Assembly: GCF_902167145.1 (NCBI RefSeq)
Contig: NC_050097.1
Location: 224,583,034-224,647,033 of the forward strand
Reading direction: 5' to 3'
DNA length: 64,000 nucleotides
From: Zea mays
Taxonomy: Eukaryota; Streptophyta; Magnoliopsida; Poales; Poaceae
The notes under the pieces were generated by a model that saw nothing but the letters and a program-made list of their open reading frames with translations, was not told the origin of the DNA and did no database searches. Positions 35,201-44,173 of this stretch are shown one piece after another. Made by a program: the position numbers and the translations under genes. Numbering within the stretch: position 1 is the first letter of the stretch; each line of letters begins with the position of its first letter.

Positions 35201-37313
35201 GTCTACACTCTTGTCATGGTATGGATGTCTGTAGCATTCTTTCTTGTCCTTGATAGCTTTTGTACTTTCTTGTTCTACCACCAAGTATCTTTAGCCTCGT
35301 CTTCACTCCCTTTGGTTGCTCCACACCTGTAAGATCACTTTTCGAATGCATGTTACCATCTACGTCCACATTGTTCATGTCATACTTTTCCTTCCAAGTG
35401 TCGTCTTTGATGACTCTTTCCTTGAAGACTTCTGTCGTCTTCCCTTTCAGTTTCCACACCTCTCTATCAAAGAAGGGGAAAAATGTTGGATGATTGTTGA
35501 TAATGGTTAAGCAACCTCAAGGCATTTGTATGGTATGAAAGGTTGCTGTTAGTTTTAGAGTCAATGCCTCCCTTAATATCTTCTGCTTGTCAATATGGTC
35601 ATACTCAGACTATTGAAATACCTTAGAAACTTTTTATCTCTGCAGATTGCTCTCCAGCTTGTTCGCCAAGGAGTATCGAATGAGCCAGACCAGGAGTCTC
35701 TCGGTGTCACTGTAAATGAGGAATCTAATAGTGGTGATAGCATCACAGCAAAAGATGAGATTGTGAAGGATCCTGCTGTAGAAGATGCTTCAGTCGCCAA
35801 CAATGTTACAAATCCTGCCTCTGAGGAAGCTAATGAAGTAAATTTGACAACTGAAGCACCAAAAGAAGACAGCACATCTAAGGTAGTGTGGTATTTGTTT
35901 GTTTTGTTATTTTTTTCCCAAACAAAACATTTACACTTAATTTTGTACTGCCCTATTGCCTGTTAACGTGCATAATAGGTCCTCTACATTGTATCTGTTC
36001 TGCTGATTGACACACTGCTTATCCTTGTATGGCAGCTGAGTATTGTTGGTTGGTCAAATATAGTTTGTAGATTACTGGATATCGATGTTCCCTGTTTGTG
36101 TCCATTGTGTTGGACTGAAAACCACTGATGTGATTGCTAGCTTACCCAACAAATGTGTAATGTAGACTCAGGAGAGTGGGAAACAAATCAAAAAAATATT
36201 GCATTATGATGTTAGTTACTGATTCCTGTATTCTGTAGGGCAACAAGAAAACAGATGGAGTAGCAGAAGATGCAGCAGACAAGGCAACTGAGAAGGTTGT
36301 GGTAGATTCATCAAACCTTGGTGATTTTGTTGGGAAACCTGTGTTCCAGGCTGAGCGTATATATGAGCAGACTCCTGTTGGAGTGGTCATGGGTTTAGCT
36401 TGGACTGCTATGGGTGGTTCTACTTTGTACATCGAAACAACAAAAGTGGAGGAAAGGGAAGGGAAAGGTGACCTTGTGCTGACAGGACAGCTTGGAGATG
36501 TAATGAAAGAGAGTGCTCAGATTGCGCACACAGTTGGCAGAACTGTATTACTGGAGAAAGAGCCAGATAATCATTTTTTTGCAAACTCGAAGGTGCACTT
36601 GCATGTTCCAGCAGGGTCCACCCCAAAGGATGGCCCTAGTGCTGGATGCACCATGATAACGTCTATGCTGTCGTTAGCTATGGGAAAGCCTGTCAAGAAG
36701 GACCTCGCAATGACGGGTGAAGTAACATTAACTGGAAGAATCCTCCCAATTGGCGGGGTATGTTTTCTTTGTTCCCCAAACTTGGCTTTATACATTTTAA
36801 ATGTGTTGTTTTTGACAAACATGACCAGCTAGCCAATGCCTTCTGCATGTGAAACGAGGAAATATCACTTGTTGACTGAAAAAAATGTGAAGTGGTTTTG
36901 CCTCATGGTATAATGAGACAGGTTTAGCTTTGAGATGCTAGGTGAGATTGTTGCGATGTTTACATCATAAGGTGTCCACAGACAGCAATACTGATTCCAA
37001 GCGGATGACAGTGCCTTAATCCCCCTGTGCTAGTACCCATGCTCTTCAGCATGCCGTGGCGATGTTAATACAGTTTCATGCGATATTGATCGGTGGTCAC
37101 TCATTATGTTTCTCTGTATATCAGGTGAAAGAGAAGACGATTGCGGCAAGGAGAAGTGCGATAAAGACGCTCATATTTCCGGCAGCGAATAAAAGGGACT
37201 TTGACGAGCTTGCTTCTAATGTGAAGGAAGGACTGGAAGTTCATTTTGTTGACACATACAGTGAAATATATGATTTGGCTTTCCAGAGTGACGCCGGGAC
37301 TGAGATGATTTAG
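6612..37313 (+). CDS. LON2: Mitochondrial Lon protease (ATP-dependent Ser-Lys protease)
   Basis: Lon is a homo-oligomeric AAA+ protease of the mitochondrial matrix that unfolds and degrades damaged or unassembled proteins and regulates mtDNA-associated proteins. Twenty exons join in frame to 984 aa, full length for plant mitochondrial Lon. Residues 1-70 are Ala/Arg-rich, a likely mitochondrial presequence. The LON N-domain begins near 105 ([14 protein letters not shown]). Walker A is GPPGVGKT (471-478) and Walker B LVLIDEID (534-541). An acidic linker (about 680-770) precedes the protease domain, with Ser883 in DGPSAG and Lys926 in GGVKEK. The sequence ends TEMI before TAG. No frame break or missing catalytic residue is seen. 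The start is the first ATG after a plant-like leader. Two introns exceed 10 kb because of transposons. The maize literature uses LON2 for the mitochondrial form; Arabidopsis calls its counterpart LON1. Confidence 0.95.
7785..7861. repeat. (AC)n microsatellite
   Basis: About 38 uninterrupted AC dinucleotides inside hAT element A, preceded by a short imperfect part. Likely polymorphic in length. Confidence 0.97.
8758..8844 (-). repeat. 3' LTR of the short-LTR Copia element
   Basis: 87 bp, tgtgactaacctgg to gggccttaaca on the plus strand. Compared with the other LTR it lacks a 9-bp piece near its outer end and 2 bp of a TA run, and has two substitutions. Confidence 0.85.
11029..11939. mobile_element. 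hAT element B (911 bp) inside the Copia integrase-RT region
   Basis: Terminal inverted repeats CAAGGTTTTAAAGTCG and CGACTTTAAAACCATG are flanked by perfect 8-bp copies of gacggttg (11021-11028 and 11940-11947), diagnostic for hAT. Both ends are packed with gattagtcg/cgactaatc words, likely transposase-binding sites. The inside has a long TA run and a GC-rich part with repeats of gaggagggcggcggcgctcag. There is no transposase frame, so it depends on another element. Confidence 0.9.
11159..11238. repeat. (TA)n microsatellite
   Basis: About 80 bp of pure TA repeat inside hAT element B. Confidence 0.97.
12360..12549 (+). pseudogene. Captured exon of a phosphatidate cytidylyltransferase (CDP-DAG synthase) gene
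   Basis: An open stretch encodes hydrophobic sequence with the motifs [18 protein letters not shown] and [14 protein letters not shown], then GLAAPALNT, which I recognise from the plastid-type CDP-diacylglycerol synthases of plants. These membrane enzymes join CTP and phosphatidic acid to make CDP-diacylglycerol for phospholipid synthesis. The match ends at a splice-donor-like gtatgt (12542-12547) and begins after an acceptor-like cccatag, so the piece was copied from genomic DNA with its introns, not from mRNA. It is one exon only and cannot encode an enzyme. Confidence 0.7.
12589..12749 (+). mobile_element. Au SINE
   Basis: A tRNA-like head with an A box (cctggtgcagcggtagagcc) and a B box (ggttcgagcc), followed by a tail ending ggcactgggtacgccctt, matches the layout of plant Au SINEs. 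Transcription would be by RNA polymerase III from the internal boxes. It lies right after the captured exon, possibly in what was its next intron. Confidence 0.85.
14286..15085 (-). other. GC-rich untranslated leader of the Copia element
   Basis: Between the 5' LTR and the gag start codon lie about 800 bp of GC-rich DNA. It contains direct repeats such as cggcggtgacgatgcagggcgcagg (near 14510 and 14584), gatcNgctcctggcggac units (14640-14700) and ggcggacggcccctggcggcggac (14765-14850). Open frames here arise from base composition and repeats. This is the usual leader position for element RNA packaging signals; no specific signal is recognised. Confidence 0.6.
15086..15183 (-). repeat. 5' LTR of the short-LTR Copia element
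   Basis: 98 bp, with the same ends as the left copy. On the minus strand it starts TGTTAAGACCC, holds a TATA-like tatatatata stretch and is followed by the primer-binding site at about 15071-15085. Confidence 0.85.
15404..16055. mobile_element. hAT element C (652 bp) in Lon intron 1
   Basis: The ends CATGGTTTTAAAGGCAG and GACGCCTTTTAAACCATG are inverted copies, flanked by gtcgcccc (15396-15403) and gtcgtccc (16056-16063), an 8-bp duplication with one transition. The element is GC-rich inside, has aggcg/cgcct words near its ends and no transposase. It lies about 20 bp right of element A and shares its terminal motif, so both were probably moved by the same transposase. Confidence 0.82.
16056..16734. 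other. Lon intron 1 sequence without a recognised element
   Basis: No gene is supported here. A direct repeat is visible: cgtcatcatacgtgaaactc-like words occur near 16425-16450 and 16490-16515. It may be native intron or an unrecognised old element. Confidence 0.4.
16735..17395. repeat. About 95-bp direct repeat flanking a SINE in intron 1
   Basis: Two diverged copies, 16735-16830 and 17294-17395, share ggtactaaac-ataacacaaa, ttatttaata and atgggccaagcccaca. They are in the same orientation, about 560 bp apart, with a SINE and other sequence between. They may be the ends of an old short LTR-like or TRIM element, or a local duplication. Confidence 0.65.
16885..17118 (-). mobile_element. tRNA-derived SINE (minus strand)
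   Basis: On the minus strand the head carries an A-box-like tggctcgatggtaaaa and a B box (gttcgattctcg), followed by a body that reads ggggaacagagcatgtg and ends about gggttcttaaaatg. The layout is that of a plant SINE. No target duplication was identified. Confidence 0.65.
19690..19975 (+). mobile_element. tRNA-derived SINE in Lon intron 8
   Basis: The head has an A box (tctagctgagttggttaggtgg) and a B-box-like gtatcgactcc, then about 200 bp of body ending in a pyrimidine-rich tail (ccccccctcccatcgag). It is in the same orientation as Lon, between exons 8 and 9. The family was not named. Confidence 0.65.
19990..20332. mobile_element. Tourist-like MITE in Lon intron 8
   Basis: The ends gggtgtgtttggtttgg and ccaaccaaacaaaccc are inverted copies, and tta flanks each side (19987-19989 and 20333-20335), as for PIF/Harbinger MITEs. 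The right half holds about four tandem copies of a 22-bp unit (acaacagcttttttcacagc) between about 20217 and 20310. Confidence 0.8.
23296..23451. repeat. Two-copy tandem repeat (about 75-80 bp) in intron 16
   Basis: Copy 1 (23296-23369) and copy 2 (23370-23451) both start ctcgtctgtct-agatgtcc and share gacatcatg-atgttctatg and tgatcaacatta-like ends. They have diverged by several substitutions and a small indel. No coding role is apparent. Confidence 0.85.
24052..24354 (+). mobile_element. Short solo LTR in intron 16
   Basis: 303 bp starting TGTCAGGACCCAAG and ending GCCCATAACA, flanked by atagt (24047-24051) and ataat (24355-24359), a 5-bp duplication with one mismatch. It holds a TATA box (ctctatataaggg, about 24197-24209) followed by a transcribed-looking part. 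It has no second LTR or internal domain nearby. Confidence 0.7.
24735..25136 (+). repeat. 5' LTR of the chromovirus
   Basis: 402 bp from tgttatagatgc to gtcggtaaca. A TATA-like ggctataaagg lies near 24898-24908. Confidence 0.95.
25140..25150 (+). promoter_or_regulatory. Primer-binding site of the chromovirus
   Basis: tggtatcagat, three bases after the 5' LTR, complementary to the 3' end of initiator Met tRNA. It primes minus-strand synthesis. Confidence 0.85.
25172..29580 (+). pseudogene. Chromovirus gag-pol with stops and one frameshift
   Basis: Gag starts at ATG 25172 ([10 protein letters not shown]). The gag domain includes [15 protein letters not shown], a zinc-knuckle-like [14 protein letters not shown] lies near 26163, and the protease motif is [10 protein letters not shown]. 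Reverse transcriptase spans 26830-27480 with VFFDDILVF at its active site. RNase H starts near 27700 ([10 protein letters not shown]). Integrase has a zinc region near 28270 and a core up to 28900. A chromodomain-like tail (about 29350-29490) runs 73 bp into the 3' LTR. Breaks: TGA 25541, TAA plus a small deletion and frame change near 27002, TAG 27799, TAG 28090, TAG 29068, TAG 29216. It cannot make a working polyprotein. Confidence 0.93.
29508..29909 (+). repeat. 3' LTR of the chromovirus
   Basis: 402 bp with the same ends as the 5' LTR. Six differences were seen: three clustered at about 29597-29599 and one each near 29692, 29781 and 29863. Confidence 0.95.
30000..31800 (-). mobile_element. 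5'-truncated L1-type LINE (minus strand) in intron 16
   Basis: Read from 31800 down, the remnant starts inside reverse transcriptase ([13 protein letters not shown] at about 31670, the YVDD active site), then CKYLGLPLS and a C-terminal zf-RVT-like region ([16 protein letters not shown] at about 30620, then [19 protein letters not shown]). It ends at 30000 with a short A-tract on the minus strand. The 5' truncation and A-tail are typical of target-primed reverse transcription. Frames are broken (31117, 30965), so it is inactive. It is antisense to Lon. Confidence 0.88.
31801..32454. other. Intron 16 segment without a recognised element
   Basis: No gene, repeat or transposon end is supported here. 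Composition is AT-rich, like neighbouring intron sequence. Confidence 0.5.
32455..32800 (-). pseudogene. Fragment of a nucleobase-ascorbate transporter (NAT) gene
   Basis: Minus-strand reading gives [22 protein letters not shown], then in the next frame [20 protein letters not shown] (about 32711-32652), and after an intron-like gap ending ctgcag, [20 protein letters not shown] (about 32541 down) with IIMGFSGLW. These words match plant NAT permeases, multi-pass membrane carriers of purines, uracil or related bases. Frame shifts between the words, the retained intron and the short length show a decayed genomic fragment, not a gene. The carrier that brought it here was not identified. Confidence 0.75.
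32801..33454. other. Rest of intron 16 before exon 17
   Basis: It contains a short GA-rich run (agagagagagagaaaaatgagagagggagaga, about 32886-32917) and a GC-rich patch (32920-33140) that may belong to the same captured insert as the NAT fragment, then AT-rich intron with a polypyrimidine stretch before the exon 17 acceptor at 33454. No gene is supported. Confidence 0.45.
33600..35500 (-). mobile_element. RTE-like LINE remnant (minus strand) in Lon intron 17
   Basis: Minus-strand reading yields broken reverse-transcriptase words: [20 protein letters not shown] and [11 protein letters not shown] (about 34784-34660), and upstream a region rich in [19 protein letters not shown] sequence (35450-35400). 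The order and words resemble the RTE-like non-LTR elements that are common in grasses. Many stops and indels show great age, and borders are approximate. It is antisense to Lon. Confidence 0.65.
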
Positions 37314-37592
37314 CTTTACATTACAGGATTGAGATTTTTTCCCCTTCTCTAGATCTGGTTACAGGCTAAATACCAAAGAAGTTTGTCAGCAGAGGCAGAC
37401 CATTGTAACCAAGATGAGTGGAGTTAATTGATATTTACGAGAAAGAAAAATAATATTTCTTTTTTTGGCCCCAATATAACATCATTGAATCTAAGAGATT
37501 TATTTGGCTAGGCTGTACGTAACTAGTGTGCTAGGTGGTGGTATTGGCCTTTTATATTGTTGGGACTTGGGAGTGTGGGAAAAACAGTACTG
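37314..37592 (+). other. 3' untranslated region of Lon
   Basis: After the TAG stop comes an AT-rich segment with plant-like near-upstream signals (aataatatttc near 37449). No open frame is supported. The Mutator-like element begins shortly afterwards, so the transcript end must lie within or just past this region. Confidence 0.6.
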
Positions 37593-37649
37593 GTGCACCA
37601 TCTGTTATTTATTTTAAGTGTTTTCCAAAGGCAGCAAGGTCATATACCT

Positions 37650-37790
37650 CATATCATAATTTAGCCACAAATGGCCTGAATATTTTGTATTTTGGTCATT
37701 TTTTTTTCGAAAAAATCACATTTAGACCCCTAAACCACTTAATTCTGTTTTTGGATCATTTGCTCGGCACCGTAGGCCATGGCGCCGAGG
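37650..37790 (+). repeat. Left terminal inverted repeat of the MULE
   Basis: Matches the reverse complement of 45395-45536 with many substitutions and small indels. Confidence 0.75.
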
Positions 37791-37955
37791 TTTAGCAGCT
37801 CGGTGTAACATCCTATGGTGTCGAGGTACGTGACCCGTTGGCGGCGAGGGCTGACCCGGAGGCCGACATGGCACCTATCTTGGCGTCATAGATATTGGCG
37901 CCGAGCTAGGAAGACCTATAAATCAGTCGTTTTCTGGCCGAGAGTTGCGCCCAAC

Positions 37956-38763
37956 TATAGGTGTACATTTGGGCCGGGCCTGATGGGCCGGCCCGAAGCA
38001 CGGAAAAAAAAGCACGGCACAGGCACGGCACGGCCCGAAATAATTTAGTGCCGGGCCGGCACGGCCCGTTATATCGGGCCGGGTTTGGGCCGAGGTCACG
38101 GCCCATGGGTGGGCACGAGCACGGCCCGTTTAAGGCAGGCACGAAAAGGCCCATATAGAGGCACGAAAAGGCCCATATATTTATCAAAACACACTTCATT
38201 CCACACTTTCATATACTTGATAAAAAAACACAAAGCTAGAGATAATGCTAGTTAGATGTTTTTTTGTATCTTTGAATTAGAGTGTGTGATGTAATTTTAC
38301 TTTTGTTATGATATTAGACAATAAACTAAACTTACGAACTTTGTATAGAGCTGATTATACTCTTTTTTCTTCTAACAAAATGATTTATAAACGAGGTAGT
38401 CATTGCATAGCTGTGGTAACTTTAATACAAATATTAAGTTTAATTTTGTTCAAATTTATTTGTCTTATCTTTTATTTGTTTTATTATTTTTTTGAATTTA
38501 GGGCTCTAATGTGAATTTCGGGCCAAAAACTGAATTTTGGGCCAAAAACTGAATTTCGGGCCCTAATGTGAATTTCGGGCCAAAAATTGAATTTCGAGCT
38601 TTTATAATTTCGGGCCGCCCGAAATAAGCCCGGCACGTTTAAGCAATTACGGGCCGGGCCGTGGGCCGAGGGCGAGGCCCATGGGCCGGCCCGAAATTCA
38701 AACAATACGGGCCTTTTCGGGCTTGGGCCGGGCCGGGCCGGGCGGCCCGAATGTACACCTATA
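37956..38763. mobile_element. hAT-like element with tataggtgtacatt ends
   Basis: Inverted ends tataggtgtacatttgggcc and ggcccgaatgtacacctata are flanked by perfect 8-bp copies of cgcccaac (37948-37955 and 38764-38771). The inside is rich in gggcc-ggcccg palindromic words near both ends with an AT-rich centre. There is no transposase frame. It lies just inside the left end of the MULE. Confidence 0.88.
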
Positions 38764-39053
38764 CGCCCAACCATTTGAATCACTTGTTTCAATTTGCTTC
38801 CATACTGTCTAGAGGTGCTCTAATCTTCGTATTCGAGTCGGGAAACTTTGATTTGATCCTTATATTTTGAAGACCAATGTATGGTGTTTTATTGATTCGT
38901 TTGTTACGTATATTGCGTTATATGGTTTTAATTATTTAGTTTTGATTGGTACGCATATTGCTATTAGTTATGATTCCTAGGTTATATGGTTTATAAGTTA
39001 AAATCATTTCTTCTATTTCTATATAGTTGTGTTAATATATAATCGGTTGTTAG

Positions 39054-42000
39054 ATGAAAGACATATATTGGGAGTCATTGTGGCAGAAGAGAGGTTGTCC
39101 TCGGGAGTTATATCCGGATGTATCTATTAAGGATGCTCATGTTTCTCCTGATCTTACTGTGACTAATTATGACTATGGCAGACCTACTTGGGTATGTCAA
39201 TCAAACATCCAGACACGACTGCTTGCTTCTTCTACACTTGTGGTGGTTTTAACGTATGTAGCTTATGACGTTATTGATGTTTACTAGATGTGTACTAATG
39301 CTTCGTTCCATTCCTATAGGGTCATTTGAGGTGCTTTTTTCCAGTGGATCGACGGTGTCGATAAGTTTGACCCTCAATATCTTCTTTTCGCTAATTGGTT
39401 GTGCGGAAGGAATACACATGACCGTTTTAAGTGTTGGGTGCCTCCCCCGAACCCGCCACTAATGACAGATGAGGAGAAGAACTTAGCCACAGAAAGACGA
39501 TTGGAGTCTCCGCCTCGGTGCGATTGCGGAGATCGTGCTGTGATATGTGAGGACACTGCAAAGTACTTCATGTGTCCCAACAATAATTATGTGAGTGCAT
39601 GGCAAATGTCCACAATTTTGTTATTTTTTGCACAAATTTACTAATTTATTCTCCTGTAGCCATACAGTGGGCCTATATGTAATTTTAGAGAGTGGATGTA
39701 TGGTCCTAGGTCCCATTGGCCTGAGCCAGAGGCAAAGGAGAAAAAAAATGAGTGGACGAAAGAGTTGAAGTCCGATCCTGTACTCTGCAAAAGTGGTATT
39801 GAAGCTAAGCATAGATTAGTTCCTTTCGAGATTGGTGTGTGCTATTTTGTGGACATATGGTAGATTACGATAAGGGTGGTATTTCTTTTTGATTGTATGA
39901 GCTGTAATGTTGCGTCCGTACTTGCTTATTGTTTTTTGTGTAGGAGACAAGAAAATGCAGTTGGGAGAGATACATCGACAAATAAGAGATGCATACAATG
40001 AAGTTCAAGAGACTCATGGGATAGAAGATGCACAGTGGATCTCAGCTCGTCTATTTCTACATTAAAGATCGCAGACATGAGATGCTTAGGTTCGTGGAAT
40101 CAATGTGTTATGACAATCCGATGCGTGTTGAGCAGAGGAGATTGAAGGCGACAAATGAGAAGAGAGCACAAGAGGCAAGGGAAATGGATGCGTCTAGAGC
40201 CGAGAAACAGATGTTGATAAATCTTGCTGATCGTCTGAGTGCAAGTGGGTGAGAAAAAAGACGTGTTGGTTTTGCTTGTACATTTGTCCTATTGTACTTG
40301 CAGAGATTAGATGTGCTGTGAACTATATCGCAGATGAGGCTCGTGCAAGATACATTTAGTAAAAAATGGCGATGTTGGAGCTGATGAAGGAGGATGACGA
40401 CTCATCAAGGTTGAGTGATGTCACACCCGGTTTTAGAAGGCAAATCGAATGCGAACCATGCACATGCGAGGATCAGAAATTCACGTACACAACGATTACA
40501 TAACTGGACATCATCATACAATGCTCAAATAATAGAGTAAAAAGGTATTAACTTTATTACGTCATGATGTCGAAAACACCCATATAGTCATTAACTTAAA
40601 CATGAATCAAAGTGCTAACGAAACGTAGTAAGATAAGGTCTTCACAGACATCTGACTAAGGGTTTGCCGCTAACCCAAATCTAGAACTCATCATAGTCTT
40701 GAAACTCTTGAAAATCTTCCGCTATGCCTTCGTCTTCCCTTGAGCATGGGTTGCAATGTGGACAACCTGGTGTTTTGGTGTTAAAGCAAGGATGAGTACA
40801 CATCAACGTACTCTAAATGCACCGTTTGGCTGAAGTTGACTAGCTGTATGTAGGGTGAAGCTTGAAGCAGGTTCTTTTAGTTGGTCATGTATTTATTACT
40901 AGTAGAAGCCAAATTTTATTACCAAGACCCAAGCTATTATCCTAAGAGATATCTCCTAATGGAGGAAATACCATATTTTATAATTAGAGCCATCATCATT
41001 AAATCCATCGCCCTCTTTGCCATCCGTAGCCAAAGTATCTCTAATCAAAGGAGCTCCCAAGGCCGCTCAAAACCGTGAGCACGACTGATATATCAGTTTC
41101 TAACACTCCGCAGAGGTCGCACACTTTATACACGAGCCGTGATCCCCTCTCTCTAGCCCGGGTTTGCAAGACCCTTGTTCACTCCCGATGTGAGCGGCTA
41201 GGGATTCACTATGAAGCCTTTACAAAGATTCCCCGAAGGTATAGCCTCCCATTAGGTTTTCTAAATGCATCATACTCCTCCCCAAAAGGACAGAACACCC
41301 TCAGCAGAGCGAGTAGCGTACACCGAGCCCCATTGACGGCACGAAGGTGAAGCAAACTACACCTCAGTTTCTCTTATTAATTAGCTATGTGCGTCCCATT
41401 CCACCCTCATGGCTGCACTGTTTTCCCGGGTGGTATCATCTAACGAACAAGTCCTTATGGATTATAAAGTGAGTAGAACATATATAGGTCAGAGGACACT
41501 TGCCTTCACCAACCAGATGCTACTCAGGGTCTTCTCCTGCAACTTCCTTAGACTCTGCAAATGGATCATTATCTATACGAGTGCAAGCATACATTCACAT
41601 CTTCGAATCAGAAAAGAACAATACACCATACAAGAGAACAAATCAATTAAACACGCACATGTTATATAGCTTGCACTTACGACCACTCGAGAGAGAAAGG
41701 AATTGCAACGACTAAAGCTATGGTCGAGGGGTATTACATGTATGCTACGCGAATATTAATTATAATGTCTTATTCGACCTAGCCATGTTAGCCAATATCT
41801 ATCACATGCACGGACAAAAGTATTACTTAGTTTCGATTGGCCTGCTATTCGGATAATCATCGCTTACTTACGTAAGTTAATTAGTGAGAGCAATTCCCGG
41901 TGAAGTGAATTATTAACACGTAACAACGCGCGCGACGACGTGCACAACACACGCGAACTCCACGTGACCAATTTAGCGCGCGATGCGCAGGAAATGGCGA

Positions 42001-43126
42001 GCGAACGCGTGCACACCGGGGGGAGTAGACGGATGTTGTCTACGGGTCGACGGACGTCGTCAGAACCCGACGACGTGCTGCACATACGCGGATGTGGGTA
42101 CAACTGCAACACGGGCACGACGACAAGTGTGACGCTGTGATGACGCGGTTCGGGGCTGGGTTCGACGACTTGCGCAGGTGCAGAAGCTCATCGCGCCGGA
42201 CTAGCTGCGCAGGGGCCGCGACCAGCCACGCCGGGCTGCGCACCATGCCAGGTCACGAACCGCAGACGCGAGTAGCCGCACTGGCAGCGAGCCGCGCGCT
42301 GCACCAGGGCTACGTAGACTGCGCTGGCTGCGCCGGGCTGCCACGAGCCACGACCGAGGGGCCACGCGCCGAGGCCGCGCTCGCCGCGCTGGGCGAGCCA
42401 CACGGGCCGCGTGCCGCGGGTGGATCGAGGATGGTGGGTTGGAAGAGGGGAAGGGGGGCTGTTTCCGTTTTCCTTGTTTCTATATTCTTTTTTATCCAAT
42501 TTCCAAAATCGAGCACAAACACGAAACAATTTGAATGCATTTAAAACATATGCAACATGCAAAAAATGACATGCACTTCAACATGGTGCAACATCACACT
42601 GACTTTTTAGGGTTTTCCTGATACATGGATTCGAAATAAATCCCTCTATTACTCTGAAAGCGAAAGAAAGGAGCGAAAATGAAGAAGAGGGAGTATGCAA
42701 CACCTCCATTTGATGAAATATTAGAGAAGAAATTTTATACCCCAAATTCAGAGTGTTACAAGTGAGCTTATCGCGCTCGCTGAGGCAAGATTACATGGGG
42801 GAAGAGGAGGACAACACATAAAGGTTGAGTGAGCTCATCGCGCTCGCTGAGACAGGATTACATGCGCAAGAGGAGGAGGACGAGTTTATGTCTCGGACCA
42901 CCGAAGAAGCAGATGCCGCTTATTACAAGCAGAAGTGTGATGAAGCGGAAGCTGAGGACTAGCTATTCTCCCAAGCTGCAAATGAAGAAGAAGCCGCTTA
43001 TTACAAGTGAAAGGCAGAAAAGTGTGATGCAGGACAATCAAGCAAGTGGAACAACGTTGTCTCGAGGATTGCTCAACGGATGACTCTGATGATGAGTCAC
43101 TTATAGATAATGTTTCAGATTGATTC
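39054..43126 (+). pseudogene. GRF zinc-finger accessory gene of the MULE, broken
   Basis: Exons can be traced: 39054-39191 (starts MKDIYWESLWQKRG, donor gtatgt), about 39321-39590 (QWIDGVDKFDPQYLLFANW, then FKCWVPPPNPPLMTDEEKN and the zinc-binding CDCGDRAVICED-KYFMCPN), about 39660-39833 (CNFREWMYGPRSHWPEPE) and parts after 39945. The spaced Cys residues and FREW form a GRF-type zinc finger, often encoded in grass MULEs; its role in transposition is unknown. The 3' part is split by a 2.3 kb solo LTR and resumes at 42766, where a 62-bp tandem duplication and stops break the frame. Confidence 0.7.
40419..42760 (+). mobile_element. Large solo LTR (2342 bp) with target duplication agtga
   Basis: The unit runs from TGTCACACCCGG to GAGTGTTACA and is flanked by perfect agtga copies (40414-40418 and 42761-42765). 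It holds no gag or pol, so it is a solo LTR or a fully non-coding element. The TGTCACACCC...GTGTTACA ends and great length fit long-LTR Ty3 families such as Tekay/Del, an inference. A GC-rich segment at 42040-42430 produces open frames on both strands that I do not accept as genes. Confidence 0.85.
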
Positions 43127-43239
43127 CACTAGTGGTGTGTTATGTAGTACTTTTATATCCAAAATGTTTCAGAACCATAATGTTTCAGATTCATAATATT
43201 TCTATTGCATTGTCATGTTTTTTCCAATTTACAAAAAAA

Positions 43240-43480
43240 TCGCAAGAGTTTCCTTGTTTTATTAACAACCACATTTGCAATAATCACAAATAATAAGATA
43301 TCACCACATTTCACCACATAACACATCACAAAAACACAGAATATCACAAAGTCCACATAGTTCACATCACAATAAGTACATAGTCCATATCGTCCACATC
43401 ACAAATAGTCCAATACTAATAAAGTCCATAACATAGTTCACATATTCCACATCACAGTCCACATCACATAGTTGATCGTC
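43240..43480. repeat. Simple-pattern repeat of cacatcacaa-type words
   Basis: Words such as cacatcaca, tagtccacat and agttcacat recur in about 240 bp within the MULE, probably a degenerate minisatellite. It does not code for protein. Confidence 0.6.
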
Positions 43481-43792
43481 CATATAGCCAGACTCACTTC
43501 CTCGTAGTCTTACCCTTACCCTTGGCTCCAAGGGCGTCGATGCATGTAGTGTAGGGGTCACGTGGGCACCGTCTACGTGGTGTGAGCTATGACGGATGAG
43601 TCGTGGGAGCATCCTGCAGCTGGGACGGTGCAATGACGTCGCAGCTACGACATTCTCATCTCCCTCGTCCTCATCGTCGTTGTTACTGTCGTCATCGTCG
43701 TCGTCATTGTCACCGTCAACGTCTGCAAATGAGATTCACAAGGAGATGCATTTGGCAATTATGGAGATAACCTGACTGGAGCTTCACAATGA

Positions 43793-44086
43793 TCAAAGGA
43801 TAACTTTCGAACGACCAGATCCAAACATGGAGGAACAATTGTCATCACAATTTTGACATTTAACCCAGTCATCGTTAGAGCCAATAGAGATCAACCGTCG
43901 GAATATTGTCCCAGATGCAACATGGGACAATAAACCCTCAATCGATATGCCAGGGTCGTTTAAATTACAACGAATCTCCTCAAAAGCCCCATCGAAAATC
44001 TGGCTAAAAGAGGGCCTTTCATCGAACGTAACCACCAACTTCTTCATTCCATCAAAACTAATCTCCCATAAACATCTTCTCCACAC
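43793..44086 (-). pseudogene. N-terminal fragment of a MURA-like MULE transposase
   Basis: A 97-codon minus-strand frame includes KKLVVTFDERPSFSQIFDGA and ISIGSNDDWVKC, recognisable as the N-terminal region of maize MULE transposases. The zinc and DDE catalytic parts are absent; an Asp-rich stretch (43660-43735) and unrelated DNA follow on its 3' side. It is inactive. Confidence 0.65.
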
Positions 44087-44173
44087 TTCCTCCGTGTTAT
44101 AGTGTCACTAGGGTGTCCATCTATTGCAAACACGGATTCATAAGTCAATAATGGCTAACTAATTACTGGAAAT

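Larger units (their letters stand above)
6612..37313 (+). other. LON2: Exon map of the Lon gene
   Basis: Exons: 6612-6923, 17725-17790, 17905-18096, 18191-18256, 18345-18386, 18556-18678, 19162-19260, 19605-19670, 20387-20473, 20636-20675, 20784-20955, 21035-21159, 21746-21876, 21950-22054, 22263-22376, 22873-23040, 33455-33556, 35646-35882, 36239-36757, 37125-37313. The sum is 2955 nt including the stop. Every intron starts GT and ends AG. Most introns are phase 0; those after exons 10, 11 and 12 are in phases 1, 2 and 1. Walker A is in exon 13, Walker B in exon 14, the catalytic Ser in exon 19 and the catalytic Lys just after the last splice in exon 20. The boundaries were set by splice sites plus continuity with the Lon family. 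Confidence 0.9.

Noticed and set aside
42092..42562. Overlapping open frames on both strands (up to 150 codons)
   Set aside because: They lie in the GC-rich part of the solo LTR at 40419-42760, have no domain, and end with the composition change.
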